A DNA stretch of 64,000 nucleotides from Streptomyces netropsis (GTDB lineage Bacteria; Actinomycetota; Actinomycetes; Streptomycetales; Streptomycetaceae). The stretch is from positions 28,718-92,717 of the forward strand of contig NZ_JACHJG010000016.1 of the NCBI RefSeq assembly GCF_014203545.1. The letters run 5' to 3'. A program made the translations under genes and the position numbers. Shown piece after piece: positions 15,987 to 23,715 of the stretch (its first letter is position 1; each line of letters starts with the position of its first letter). The notes below the pieces were generated by a model. It was given only the letters and a program-made list of their open reading frames with translations, searched no databases and had not been told where the DNA came from.

Positions 15987-18113
15987 TTACGCCGGAACGC
16001 TCGCCACGCCCTGCGGCAGGAACCGCCGGCCGGCGGCCCGCTCGGAGACGCCCTCACGGTCCAGGTACGGCGTGATGCCGCCCAGGTGGAAGGGCCAGCC
16101 CGCGCCGGTGATCAGGCACAGGTCGATGTCCTGCGCCTCGGCGACGACGCCCTCGTCCAGCATGAGGCCGATCTCCTGCGCCACGGCGTCCAGCACCCGC
16201 TCGCGCACCTGCTCCTCGGTCAGGACGACGTCGCCCTGCTTCAGCAGCGCCGCGACCTCGGGGTCCAGCTCCGGCTTGCCGGAGTCGTAGACGTAGAAGC
16301 CGCGCTTGCCGGCCTTGACCACGGCGGCCAGGTTCGGCGAGACGGTGAACCGGTCCGGGAAGGCGCGGTTGAGGGTCTCGGAGACGTGCAGACCGATGGC
16401 CGGGCCGACCAGCTCCAGGAGCACCAGCGGGGACATCGGCAGACCGAGCGGCTCGACGGCCTTCTCGGCGGTGACCACCGGGGTGCCCTCGTCGATGACG
16501 TTCTGGATCTCGCCCATGAAGCGGGTGAGGATGCGGTTGACGACGAACGCCGGGGCGTCCTTCACCAGCACCGCGGTCTTCTTCAGCTTCTTGGCGACGC
16601 CGAAGGCGGTGGCCAGCGACGCGTCGTCGGTCTGCTCGCCGCGGACGATCTCCAGCAGTGGGAGGATCGCGACCGGGTTGAAGAAGTGGAAGCCCACGAC
16701 CCGCTCGGGGTTCTTGAGCTTCGACGCCATCTCGGAGACCGACAGCGAGGAGGTGTTGGTGGCCAGGATCGCGTGGGCCGGAACGACCGCCTCGACCTCG
16801 GCGAACACCTGCTGCTTGACGCCCATCTCCTCGAAGACGGCCTCGATGACGAAGTCCGCGTCGCCGAAGGCGGCGGCCTTGTCGAGCGAGCCGGAGACCA
16901 GGCCCTTGAGGCGGTTGGCCTTGTCCTGGTTGACGCGGCCCTTGAGCAGCAGCTTGTCGATCTCGCCGTGGACGTAGCCCACGCCCTTGTCGACGCGCTC
17001 CTGGTCGATGTCGGTCAGCACGACCGGCACCTCGAGGCGGCGCGCGAAGAGCAGCGCGAGCTGAGAGGCCATCAGGCCGGCGCCGACGACGCCCACCTTG
17101 GTGACCGGGCGGGCCAGGGACTTGTCCGGGGCACCCGCCGGGCGCTTGGCGCGCTTCTGCACCAGGTTGAAGGCGTAGATGCCGCCGCGCAGCTCGCCAC
17201 CCATGATCAGGTCGGCCAGCGCCTGGTCCTCGGCGTCGAAGCCGGCGCGCAGGTCGCCGTTCTTCGCCGCGGCGATGATCTCCAGGGCGCGGTAGGCGGC
17301 CGGGGCCGCGCCGTGCACCTTGGAGTCGGCGATGGCCTTGCCGCGGGCGACGGCCTGGTCCCAGCCCTCGCCGCGGTCGATCTCGGCCCGGACGACCTCG
17401 GTGTCGCCCTTCAGCACCGAAGCGGTCCACAGCAGGGACTGCTCGAGGAAGTCCGCACCCTCGAACAGCGCGTCCGCGATGCCGAGGTCGAAGACCTGCT
17501 TGCCGCGCAGCTGCTTGTTCTGGTTGAGCGAGTTCTCGATGATCACCGAGACCGCGCGGTCCGCGCCGATCAGGTTCGGCAGCAGCGCGCAGCCGCCCCA
17601 GCCGGGGACCAGACCGAGGAAGACCTCGGGCAGCGAGAAGGCGGGGATCGCCTTGGAGACCGTGCGGTACGTGCAGTGCAGACCGACCTCGACGCCGCCG
17701 CCCATCGCGGCGCCGTTGTAGTACGCGAAGGTCGGCACGGCGAGCTGCGACAGCCGCTTGAAGACGTCGTGGCCGCCCTTGCCGATGGCCAGCGCGTCCT
17801 CGTGGCGCTTCAGCAGCTCGACGCCCTTGAGGTCGGCGCCGACCGCGAAGATGAACGGCTTGCCGGTCAGACCGGCACCGACGATCTCGCCCGCCGCGGC
17901 CTCGGCCTCGAGCTGGTCGATCGCCGCGTCCAGGTTCGCGAGCGACTGCGGACCGAAGGTGGTCGGCTTGGTGTGGTCCAGACCGTTGTCCAGCGTGACG
18001 AGCGCGAAGCGCCCGGCGCCGAAGGGGAGGTCGAGGTGGCGCACGTGCGCCTGGGTCACGACCTCGCCCGGGAACAGCTCGGCCGCGCCCTTCAGGAGTT
18101 CAGTGGTGCTCAC
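15987..18113 (-). CDS. fadB: Multifunctional fatty-acid oxidation enzyme (enoyl-CoA hydratase / 3-hydroxyacyl-CoA dehydrogenase)
   Basis: This 708-residue cytoplasmic enzyme has two domains. The N-terminal crotonase-like hydratase/isomerase region (about 1-300) includes FIFAVGADLKGVELLKRHED, the oxyanion-hole segment YYNGAAMGGGVEVGLHCTYR and PEVFLGLVPGWGG. The NAD-binding 3-hydroxyacyl-CoA dehydrogenase begins KVGVVGAGLMASQLALLFARR, with NTSSLSVSEMA, the active-site GFHFFNPVAILPLLEIVRG and a C-terminal 3HCDH domain. It performs two consecutive beta-oxidation steps, and the thiolase upstream does the last. The GTG start overlaps the thiolase stop (GTGA) with GGAGG upstream, so the pair is translationally coupled. 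A longer in-frame reading to 19046 is shadow of the thiolase gene. Confidence 0.95.
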   Translation of the reverse strand: MSTTELLKGAAELFPGEVVTQAHVRHLDLPFGAGRFALVTLDNGLDHTKPTTFGPQSLANLDAAIDQLEAEAAAGEIVGAGLTGKPFIFAVGADLKGVELLKRHEDALAIGKGGHDVFKRLSQLAVPTFAYYNGAAMGGGVEVGLHCTYRTVSKAIPAFSLPEVFLGLVPGWGGCALLPNLIGADRAVSVIIENSLNQNKQLRGKQVFDLGIADALFEGADFLEQSLLWTASVLKGDTEVVRAEIDRGEGWDQAVARGKAIADSKVHGAAPAAYRALEIIAAAKNGDLRAGFDAEDQALADLIMGGELRGGIYAFNLVQKRAKRPAGAPDKSLARPVTKVGVVGAGLMASQLALLFARRLEVPVVLTDIDQERVDKGVGYVHGEIDKLLLKGRVNQDKANRLKGLVSGSLDKAAAFGDADFVIEAVFEEMGVKQQVFAEVEAVVPAHAILATNTSSLSVSEMASKLKNPERVVGFHFFNPVAILPLLEIVRGEQTDDASLATAFGVAKKLKKTAVLVKDAPAFVVNRILTRFMGEIQNVIDEGTPVVTAEKAVEPLGLPMSPLVLLELVGPAIGLHVSETLNRAFPDRFTVSPNLAAVVKAGKRGFYVYDSGKPELDPEVAALLKQGDVVLTEEQVRERVLDAVAQEIGLMLDEGVVAEAQDIDLCLITGAGWPFHLGGITPYLDREGVSERAAGRRFLPQGVASVPA

Positions 18114-19330
18114 TTGTTGCCTCCGTCGAAGTGCGGGTTCTCCCAGATGACCGTTCCGCCCATGCCGAAGCCGACACACATGCTCGTGATGCCGTAGCGG
18201 ACGTGCGGCTGCTCCTCGAACTGCCGCGCCAGCTGCGTCATCAGGCGCACGCCCGACGAGGCCAGCGGGTGGCCGAAGGCGATCGCGCCGCCGTACTGGT
18301 TGACGCGCGGGTCGTCGTCCGCGATGCCGTAGTGGTCCAGGAGCGAGAGCACCTGTACCGCGAAGGCCTCGTTGATCTCGAAGAGACCGATGTCGTCGAT
18401 CGTCAGGCCCGCCTTGGCGAGGGCCTTCTCGGTCGCCGGGACCGGGCCGATGCCCATGACCTCGGGCTCGACGCCCGCGAACGCGTAGCTCACCAGGCGC
18501 ATCTTGACCGGCAGGCCCAGCTCGCGCGCCACATCCTCGGCGGCGATCAGGGAGGCGGTGGCACCGTCGTTGAGACCGGCGGCGTTGCCCGCGGTGACCC
18601 GGCCGTGCGGACGGAAGGGGGTCTTCAGACCCGCCAGGTTCGCCAGCGTGGTGCCCGGGCGCATCGGCTCGTCGGCGGTGGCCAGGCCCCAACCGGTCTC
18701 GCCGGCCTCCGCGTTGGTGCGGCGGACGGAGATCGGCACCAGGTCGGCCTGGATCTTGCCGTCGGCGTACGCCTTCGCGGCCTTCTCCTGGCTGCGGACC
18801 GCGTACTCGTCGGCGCGCTGCTTGGTGATGTGCGGCAGGCGGTCGTGCAGGTTCTCGGCGGTCATGCCCATGAAGAGGGCGGACTCGTCGACCAGCTTCT
18901 CCGACACGAAGCGCGGGTTCGGGTCCACGCCCTCGCCCATGGGGTGACGGCCCATGTGCTCGACGCCGCCCGCGATGGCGATGTCGTACGCACCGAAGGA
19001 GAGCCCGCCGGCGACGGCGGTCACGGCGGTCATGGCACCGGCGCACATGCGGTCGATGGAGTAGCCGGGCACGGACTGCGGGAGGCCCGCGAGGATGCCG
19101 GCGGTGCGGCCGAGGGTCAGGCCCTGGTCGCCGATCTGCGTCGTCGCGGCGAGGGCGACCTCGTCGATACGGGCCGGGTCCAGGTCCGGGTTACGGCGCA
19201 GCAGTTCCCGGATGCACTTGACGACCAGGTCGTCGGCGCGGGTCTCGTGGTAGATGCCCTTCGGGCCCGCCTTGCCGAACGGGGTGCGGACGCCGTCGAC
19301 GAAAACGACGTCCCTAGCGGTACGAGGCAC
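18110..19330 (-). CDS. fadA: Acetyl-CoA acyltransferase (thiolase), beta-oxidation
   Basis: The 406-residue thiolase cleaves 3-ketoacyl-CoA with CoA to release acetyl-CoA. Motifs are DVVFVDGVRTPFGKAG at the N-terminus, the nucleophile Cys in SIDRMCAGAMTAV, GGVEHMGRHPMGEG, NEAFAVQVLSLL, the His of GGAIAFGHPLASSG, and a C-terminal Cys in GITSMCVGFGMGG. The GTG at 19330 (VPRTARDVVF) is preceded by GGAGGAGAG. The gene forms a two-gene operon with fadB and is transcribed first. The 241-nt region upstream contains the RNase D terminator and should also hold the operon promoter. Confidence 0.95.
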   Translation of the reverse strand: MPRTARDVVFVDGVRTPFGKAGPKGIYHETRADDLVVKCIRELLRRNPDLDPARIDEVALAATTQIGDQGLTLGRTAGILAGLPQSVPGYSIDRMCAGAMTAVTAVAGGLSFGAYDIAIAGGVEHMGRHPMGEGVDPNPRFVSEKLVDESALFMGMTAENLHDRLPHITKQRADEYAVRSQEKAAKAYADGKIQADLVPISVRRTNAEAGETGWGLATADEPMRPGTTLANLAGLKTPFRPHGRVTAGNAAGLNDGATASLIAAEDVARELGLPVKMRLVSYAFAGVEPEVMGIGPVPATEKALAKAGLTIDDIGLFEINEAFAVQVLSLLDHYGIADDDPRVNQYGGAIAFGHPLASSGVRLMTQLARQFEEQPHVRYGITSMCVGFGMGGTVIWENPHFDGGNK

Positions 19331-19519
19331 GTTGGCTCTCCTCCAGATGCGGGATCGCTGCGCGCGGGCACGCCGGTACGGCTCCGCCGCGGTGCGGGCT
19401 GACACCGTCATGCTACTTGCGGGTAACCATGCTGCCCAGTCCCCCGGGCGGGAGCGTCGAAGGTCACATTCCGTGGACCTCCGCCCGCGGCGGGCGAAGG
19501 GGGGCCGGGACATGCGAAA

Positions 19520-19556
19520 GGGCCCCTGCCCTGCCGTTTCGGCAGGGCAGGGGCCC
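19520..19556 (-). terminator. RNase D gene terminator hairpin
   Basis: Perfect 16-nt arms (19520-19535 and 19541-19556; core GGGCCCCTGCCCTGCC) enclose the loop GTTTC. The hairpin starts 16 nt downstream of the minus-strand RNase D stop at 19572. Confidence 0.85.
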
Positions 19557-19571
19557 CGTGCGGGCGACCGG

Positions 19572-20849
19572 CTAGGCCACCGGTGCGGTCAGCGCCGTCA
19601 CCAGGACGGGGGTGACCTGTTCGATCTGCCAGGGGCGGGCGCCGTGGGCGGCGAGGATCTCGGCCACGGCCTCCGGCGTCGGGTCCTTCGGGGGCTCCCA
19701 GCACAGCCTGCGGACCGTGTCCGGCGTGATCAGGTTCTCCTGCGGCATCGTCAGCCGCTCGGCCAGGGCCGAGACCGCCGCGCGGGCCGTCGACAGCCGC
19801 GCCGCGGCGACCGGGTCCTTGTCCGCCCAGGCGCGCGGCGGCGGCGGGCCCGTCAGGGGCTGGCCGGGCTGCGGCAGTTCCGCGTCCGGGATCGCCTTGG
19901 CGCGGTCGACGGCGGCCTGCCACTGCTCGAGCTGCTTACGGCTCATCCGGTGGCCGAAGCCGGTCAGGGCCGCGAGCGCGTGGGCGTTCGGCGGCACGTT
20001 GAGCGCGGCCTCGATGATCGCGGCGTCGCTGAGCACCTTGCCCGGCGAGACGTCGCGGCGCTGTGCGATCTGGTCGCGCGCGGTCCACAGCTCGCGGACC
20101 ACGGCCATCTGCCGGCGCCTGCGCACCTTGTGCATGCCGGACGTGCGGCGCCAGGGGTCCTTGCGGGGCGGGGCGGGCGGGGCCGCGGCGATGGCCGCGA
20201 ACTCCTGGCGGGCCCACTCCAGCTTGCCCTGCCGGTCCAGCTCCTCCTCCAGCGCGTCGCGCAGGTCCACGAGCAGCTCGACGTCGAGCGCCGCGTAGCG
20301 CAGCCACGGGTCGGGCAGCGGGCGGGTCGACCAGTCGACGGCGGAGTGGCCCTTCTCCAGGGCGTAGCCGAGGACGTTCTCGACCATCGCCCCGAGGCCC
20401 ACGCGTGCGAACCCCGCGAGCCGTCCCGCGAGCTCCGTGTCGAAGAGCCGCGACGGCGTCATCCCTATCTCGCGGAGGCAGGGCAGGTCCTGGGTGGCGG
20501 CGTGCAGCACCCACTCGGCGTCGGCGACGGCCTCGCCGAGGGAGGAGAGGTCGGGGCAGCCGACCGGGTCGATCAGTGCGGAGCCGGCGCCTTCGCGGCG
20601 CAGCTGGACGAGGTAGGCGCGCTGGCCGTAGCGGTAGCCGGAGGCGCGCTCGGCGTCGACGGCGACGGGTCCCGTGCCTGCTGCGAACGCCGCGACGACC
20701 TCGGCCAGGGCATCGTTGTCAGCGACGACCGGCGGGATGCCTTCGCGTGGTTCCAGCAAGGGGATCGGCGCCGAATCGACGTCGTCCGGGGGAGCGCCCC
20801 CGGTGGTTCGCAGTGTCGTGTCTTCTGCGGTCTCTTGGGCGTCGGTCAC
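19572..20849 (-). CDS. rnd: Ribonuclease D-like 3'-5' exoribonuclease with HRDC domain
   Basis: The 425-residue protein has an N-terminal DEDD exonuclease domain: motif I GPVAVDAERASGYRYGQRAYLVQL (Asp and Glu present), motif II EWVLHAATQDLPCLREIG, and motif III DPWLRYAALDVELLVDL with Tyr and Asp. A helical HRDC domain follows (about 220-300; SPGKVLSDAAIIEAA). RNase D trims 3' ends of stable RNA precursors, including tRNA. The length is normal for actinobacteria. Start GTG 20849 lacks a strong ribosome-binding site. It lies upstream of fadA in transcription order but is separated by a strong terminator. Confidence 0.92.
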   Translation of the reverse strand: MTDAQETAEDTTLRTTGGAPPDDVDSAPIPLLEPREGIPPVVADNDALAEVVAAFAAGTGPVAVDAERASGYRYGQRAYLVQLRREGAGSALIDPVGCPDLSSLGEAVADAEWVLHAATQDLPCLREIGMTPSRLFDTELAGRLAGFARVGLGAMVENVLGYALEKGHSAVDWSTRPLPDPWLRYAALDVELLVDLRDALEEELDRQGKLEWARQEFAAIAAAPPAPPRKDPWRRTSGMHKVRRRRQMAVVRELWTARDQIAQRRDVSPGKVLSDAAIIEAALNVPPNAHALAALTGFGHRMSRKQLEQWQAAVDRAKAIPDAELPQPGQPLTGPPPPRAWADKDPVAAARLSTARAAVSALAERLTMPQENLITPDTVRRLCWEPPKDPTPEAVAEILAAHGARPWQIEQVTPVLVTALTAPVA

Positions 20850-20926
20850 CGGTCAAGGGTATCTGTGTATGGCAAGCGCCCGTCGACGGAACGTTCCGCC
20901 GACGGGCGTGATGCGCTTTCGCGGGG

Positions 20927-21589
20927 TCAGTGGATGATGCCGGTGCGCAGTGCGACGGCCACCATTCCGGCCCGGTCGCCGGTGCCGAGCTTGCGCGCGA
21001 TGCGGGCGAGATGGCTCTTGACGGTGAGGGCGGACAGGCCCATCGAGACGCCGATCGCCTTGTTGGACTGGCCCTCCGCCACCAATCTCAGGACCTCGAC
21101 CTCGCGGCCGGACAGCTCGCGGTAGCCGCCGGGGTGGCCGGGGGCGCCCGGCGGGCGGCGGTGCATCCGGGCCGCGGCGGCGGAGCCGATGGGGGCGGCA
21201 CCGGGGCGGCCGGGGAGGCCGAGGTTGGTGCGGGTGCCGGTGACGACGTAGCCCTTCACACCGCCCGCGAGGGCGTTGCGTACGGCGCCGATGTCGTCCG
21301 CGGCGGACAGGGCGAGGCCGTTGGGCCAGCCCGCCGCGCGGGTCTCGGAGAGCAGGGTGAGGCCGGACCCGTCGGGGAGGTGGACATCGGCCACACAGAT
21401 GTCGCGCGGGCTGCCGACGCGGGGGCGGGCTTCCGCGATGGACGAGGCCTCGATCACATCCCGCACGCCCAGGGCCCACAGATGACGGGTGACGGTGGAG
21501 CGGACGCGGGGGTCGGCGACGACGACCATGGCCGTCGGCTTGGTCGGTCGATAGGCGAGGCTCGCAGGTTGCTCGAGGAGAACGGACAC
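20927..21589 (-). CDS. whiI: WhiI, atypical orphan response regulator of sporulation
   Basis: The 220-residue protein has an N-terminal receiver-like domain (20-120) and a C-terminal LuxR-type helix-turn-helix (ELSGREVEVLRLVAEG..., 158-210; SALTVKSHLARIARKL is the recognition region). The sequence and context match WhiI of Streptomyces coelicolor, a regulator needed for aerial-hypha septation and spore maturation. The phosphorylation pocket is degenerate: the usual acidic pair is a single Asp26, the phosphoacceptor position is Asp68, and the conserved Lys after GYxx is Thr117. This matches the known atypical nature of WhiI. GTG 21589 has GGAGG 5 nt upstream. No partner kinase is nearby. A sigma-WhiG-type promoter precedes it. 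Confidence 0.9.
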   Translation of the reverse strand: MSVLLEQPASLAYRPTKPTAMVVVADPRVRSTVTRHLWALGVRDVIEASSIAEARPRVGSPRDICVADVHLPDGSGLTLLSETRAAGWPNGLALSAADDIGAVRNALAGGVKGYVVTGTRTNLGLPGRPGAAPIGSAAAARMHRRPPGAPGHPGGYRELSGREVEVLRLVAEGQSNKAIGVSMGLSALTVKSHLARIARKLGTGDRAGMVAVALRTGIIH

Positions 21590-21669
21590 CAGGCCTCCAG
21601 GGGGAGTGGCGGTGACGGTGCCGACTTGGGGCTAAGCCGGGGCGATCCGTATGGGAAGGGTCACAAGCC

Positions 21670-21697
21670 TCTTCGGCACCCAACCGTCCCGCCTTTA
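21670..21697 (-). promoter_or_regulatory. Sigma-WhiG/sigma-28-type promoter of whiI
   Basis: Minus-strand TAAA (21697-21694) and GCCGAAGA (21677-21670) are separated by 16 nt. This is close to the consensus TAAA-N15-GCCGATAA of FliA/WhiG sigma factors. The predicted start of transcription is about 75 nt before the whiI GTG. In S. coelicolor whiI is known to depend on sigma WhiG. Confidence 0.75.
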
Positions 21698-21752
21698 GGG
21701 AATGATCACGAATTGATGAGTAACAATTCGGGCAATTCGGACGGCTGACCGA

Positions 21753-22409
21753 TCAACGGCTCTGCGGACCGCGCCGCTGCGGGAGCGTCACGACCCCGGC
21801 GTCCGGCGGCCCGCCCGGCGGCAGTCCCGCGATCTGACAGAGCAGATCGCACCAGGCCGCGAGGTGCGCCGCGGTGTCCGGCGCCTGCGGCATGCCCCCC
21901 GGGCCGCTGGTGTCGGTCGGCGACCACGACGCCCGGATCTCGATCCGCGTCGACGGCTCCCGCTCCGCGAGCCCGCCGAAGTAGTGCGACCCGGCCCGGG
22001 TCACCGTGCCGCTCGGCGCGCCGTACGGCACCCGGCGGGCCTCCAGCGCGCCCGTCAGCCAGGACCAGCAGACCTCCGGCAGCAGCGGGTCCGCCGCCAT
22101 CTCCGGCTCCAGATCGGCGTGCACGAGCGTCACCATCCGGAACGTACCGCCCCAGGCGTCGTGCCCCGCCGGATCGTGCAGCAGGATCAGCCGCCCGTCC
22201 GCCAGCTCCTCGTCGTCCACGACGACCGCCGCCTCCAGCGCGTACGAGAAGGGGGCGAGCCGCTGGGGCGGCGGGGTGGCGTCGAGTTCGATCTCCGGCC
22301 GCAGGCGCACTCCTTGCAGCCCGGCGACCGCCTGCCGGAAGACGGACGGGGAGCCCTCCCCGTCCGCGTCGTCCGGACCGTCCGAGAGGTGTCCCTGCGC
22401 CGCAGCCAT
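21753..22409 (-). CDS. DUF3000-family conserved actinobacterial protein
   Basis: The 218-residue soluble protein matches the DUF3000 family by its pattern: FRQAVAGLQGVRLRPEIELDATPPPQRLAPFSYALEAAV near residues 24-62, then HDPAGHDAWGGTFRMVTLVHADLEPEMAADPLLPEVCWSWL and a C-terminal HLAAWCDLLCQIAGLPP. The function is unknown. The gene is conserved beside hemE in related organisms and is divergent from it here (90 nt apart). ATG 22409 was chosen. An 8-bp inverted repeat CGGAAGAG/CTCTTCCG (22425-22444) sits just upstream and may be regulatory. Confidence 0.8.
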   Translation of the reverse strand: MAAAQGHLSDGPDDADGEGSPSVFRQAVAGLQGVRLRPEIELDATPPPQRLAPFSYALEAAVVVDDEELADGRLILLHDPAGHDAWGGTFRMVTLVHADLEPEMAADPLLPEVCWSWLTGALEARRVPYGAPSGTVTRAGSHYFGGLAEREPSTRIEIRASWSPTDTSGPGGMPQAPDTAAHLAAWCDLLCQIAGLPPGGPPDAGVVTLPQRRGPQSR

Positions 22410-22499
22410 GCCCGGAAGACTAGGCGGAAGAGGCCGCTCTTCCGGGTAGGACACCCACACGGGCGGGTCACTCGTTCGGCCCGTGCGAAGATTTGGGGC

Positions 22500-23564
22500 A
22501 TGAGTGAGCGCAGCCAGCTTCAGACCGGCCGCACCGCGGCGCACGACTCGGCGTTCCTGCGGGCGTGCCGACGCGAACCCGTACCGCATACCCCGGTCTG
22601 GTTCATGCGGCAGGCGGGACGCTCCCTTCCCGAGTACCGCAAGGTCCGCGAGGGCACCGCCATGCTGGAGTCCTGCATGCGCCCCGACCTCGTCACCGAG
22701 ATCACCCTCCAGCCCGTGCGCCGCCACAACGTCGACGCCGCGATCTTCTTCAGCGACATCGTCGTCCCGCTGAAGGCCATCGGCATCGACCTCGACATCA
22801 AGCCCGGCGTCGGCCCGGTCGTGGCACAGCCCATCCGCAGCCGCGCCGACCTCGAGCGGCTCCGCCCGCTCGACGCCGACGACGTGAAGTACGTGACCGA
22901 GGCCATCGGCATGCTCACCGCCGAGCTGGGCGCCACCCCGCTCATCGGCTTCGCCGGCGCCCCCTTCACGCTGGCCAGCTACCTCGTCGAGGGCGGCCCG
23001 TCGCGCAACCACGAGCACACCAAGGCGCTCATGTACGGCGACCCCGAGCTGTGGGCCGACCTCCTCGACCGCCTCGCGGACATCACCGCCGCCTTCCTGA
23101 AGGTGCAGATCGAGGCCGGCGCCTCGGCCGTGCAGCTCTTCGACTCCTGGGTCGGCGCCCTGGCCCCGGCCGACTACCGGCGCTCCGTCATGCCCGCCTC
23201 GGCGAAGGTCTTCGACGCCGTCGCCGACTACGGCGTGCCGCGCATCCACTTCGGCGTCGGCACGGGCGAGCTCCTCGGCCTCATGGGCGAGGCCGGCGCG
23301 GACGTCGTCGGCGTCGACTGGCGCATCCCCATGGACGAGGCCGCACGACGCGTCGGCCCCGGCAAGGCGCTCCAGGGCAACCTCGACCCGGCCGTCCTCT
23401 TCGCCGGCCACGAGGCGGTCGAGACCAAGGCCCGCGAGGTCCTGGACGCGGCGGCGAAGCTGGAGGGCCACGTCTTCAACCTCGGCCACGGCGTGCTTCC
23501 CACCACCGACCCGGACGCGCTGACCCGCCTGGTCGCGTACGTGCACGAGCAGACGGCGCGCTAG
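22500..23564 (+). CDS. hemE: Uroporphyrinogen III decarboxylase
   Basis: The 354-residue cytoplasmic enzyme decarboxylates the four acetate side chains of uroporphyrinogen III to give coproporphyrinogen III. The family signature PVWFMRQAGRSLPEYRKVRE (about 31-50; Arg37 and Arg41 bind substrate) is intact. FFSDIVVPLKAIGIDLDIKPGVGPV follows with the conserved catalytic Asp, then FAGAPFTLASYLVEGGPSR and FNLGHGVLP with the conserved His. The ATG at 22500 gives the normal family length. The next haem enzymes, cgoX and chdC, lie 4.4 kb downstream. A long palindromic element follows the stop. Confidence 0.96.
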   Translation: MSERSQLQTGRTAAHDSAFLRACRREPVPHTPVWFMRQAGRSLPEYRKVREGTAMLESCMRPDLVTEITLQPVRRHNVDAAIFFSDIVVPLKAIGIDLDIKPGVGPVVAQPIRSRADLERLRPLDADDVKYVTEAIGMLTAELGATPLIGFAGAPFTLASYLVEGGPSRNHEHTKALMYGDPELWADLLDRLADITAAFLKVQIEAGASAVQLFDSWVGALAPADYRRSVMPASAKVFDAVADYGVPRIHFGVGTGELLGLMGEAGADVVGVDWRIPMDEAARRVGPGKALQGNLDPAVLFAGHEAVETKAREVLDAAAKLEGHVFNLGHGVLPTTDPDALTRLVAYVHEQTAR

Positions 23565-23691
23565 GGCCTGGCTGGCCGGCCGGTCCTGGTCGGCGGCTGC
23601 CCCGGGCTGGTTGTGGCTGAGCTCAGCCACAACCAGCCCGCCCGGCGTTTGAGGACGCGCCCGCAGGGCGCTCACCGCCGTAGGCGGCAAA
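23565..23691. repeat. Long palindromic intergenic element, copy 3 (bidirectional terminator)
   Basis: It lies between convergent hemE and the FAD oxidoreductase gene. It contains a perfect 38-nt palindrome (23603-23640; half-site core GGCTGGTTGTGGCTGAG) that folds into a stem of at least 17 bp. The block 23649-23691 matches copy 1 in inverse orientation at 40 of 43 positions. Just beyond, CCGGAGGGGC (23699-23708) pairs with GCCCCTCCGG (23720-23729) and places the oxidoreductase stop codon in its loop. Confidence 0.8.
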
Positions 23692-23715
23692 GGCGGCCCC
23701 GGAGGGGCCTGGCGG

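Noticed and set aside
18114..19046. N-terminal extension in the fadB frame through the thiolase gene
   Set aside because: The extension is Arg/Gly-rich shadow of fadA. GTG 18113 with GGAGG is the better start and gives the standard FadB length.
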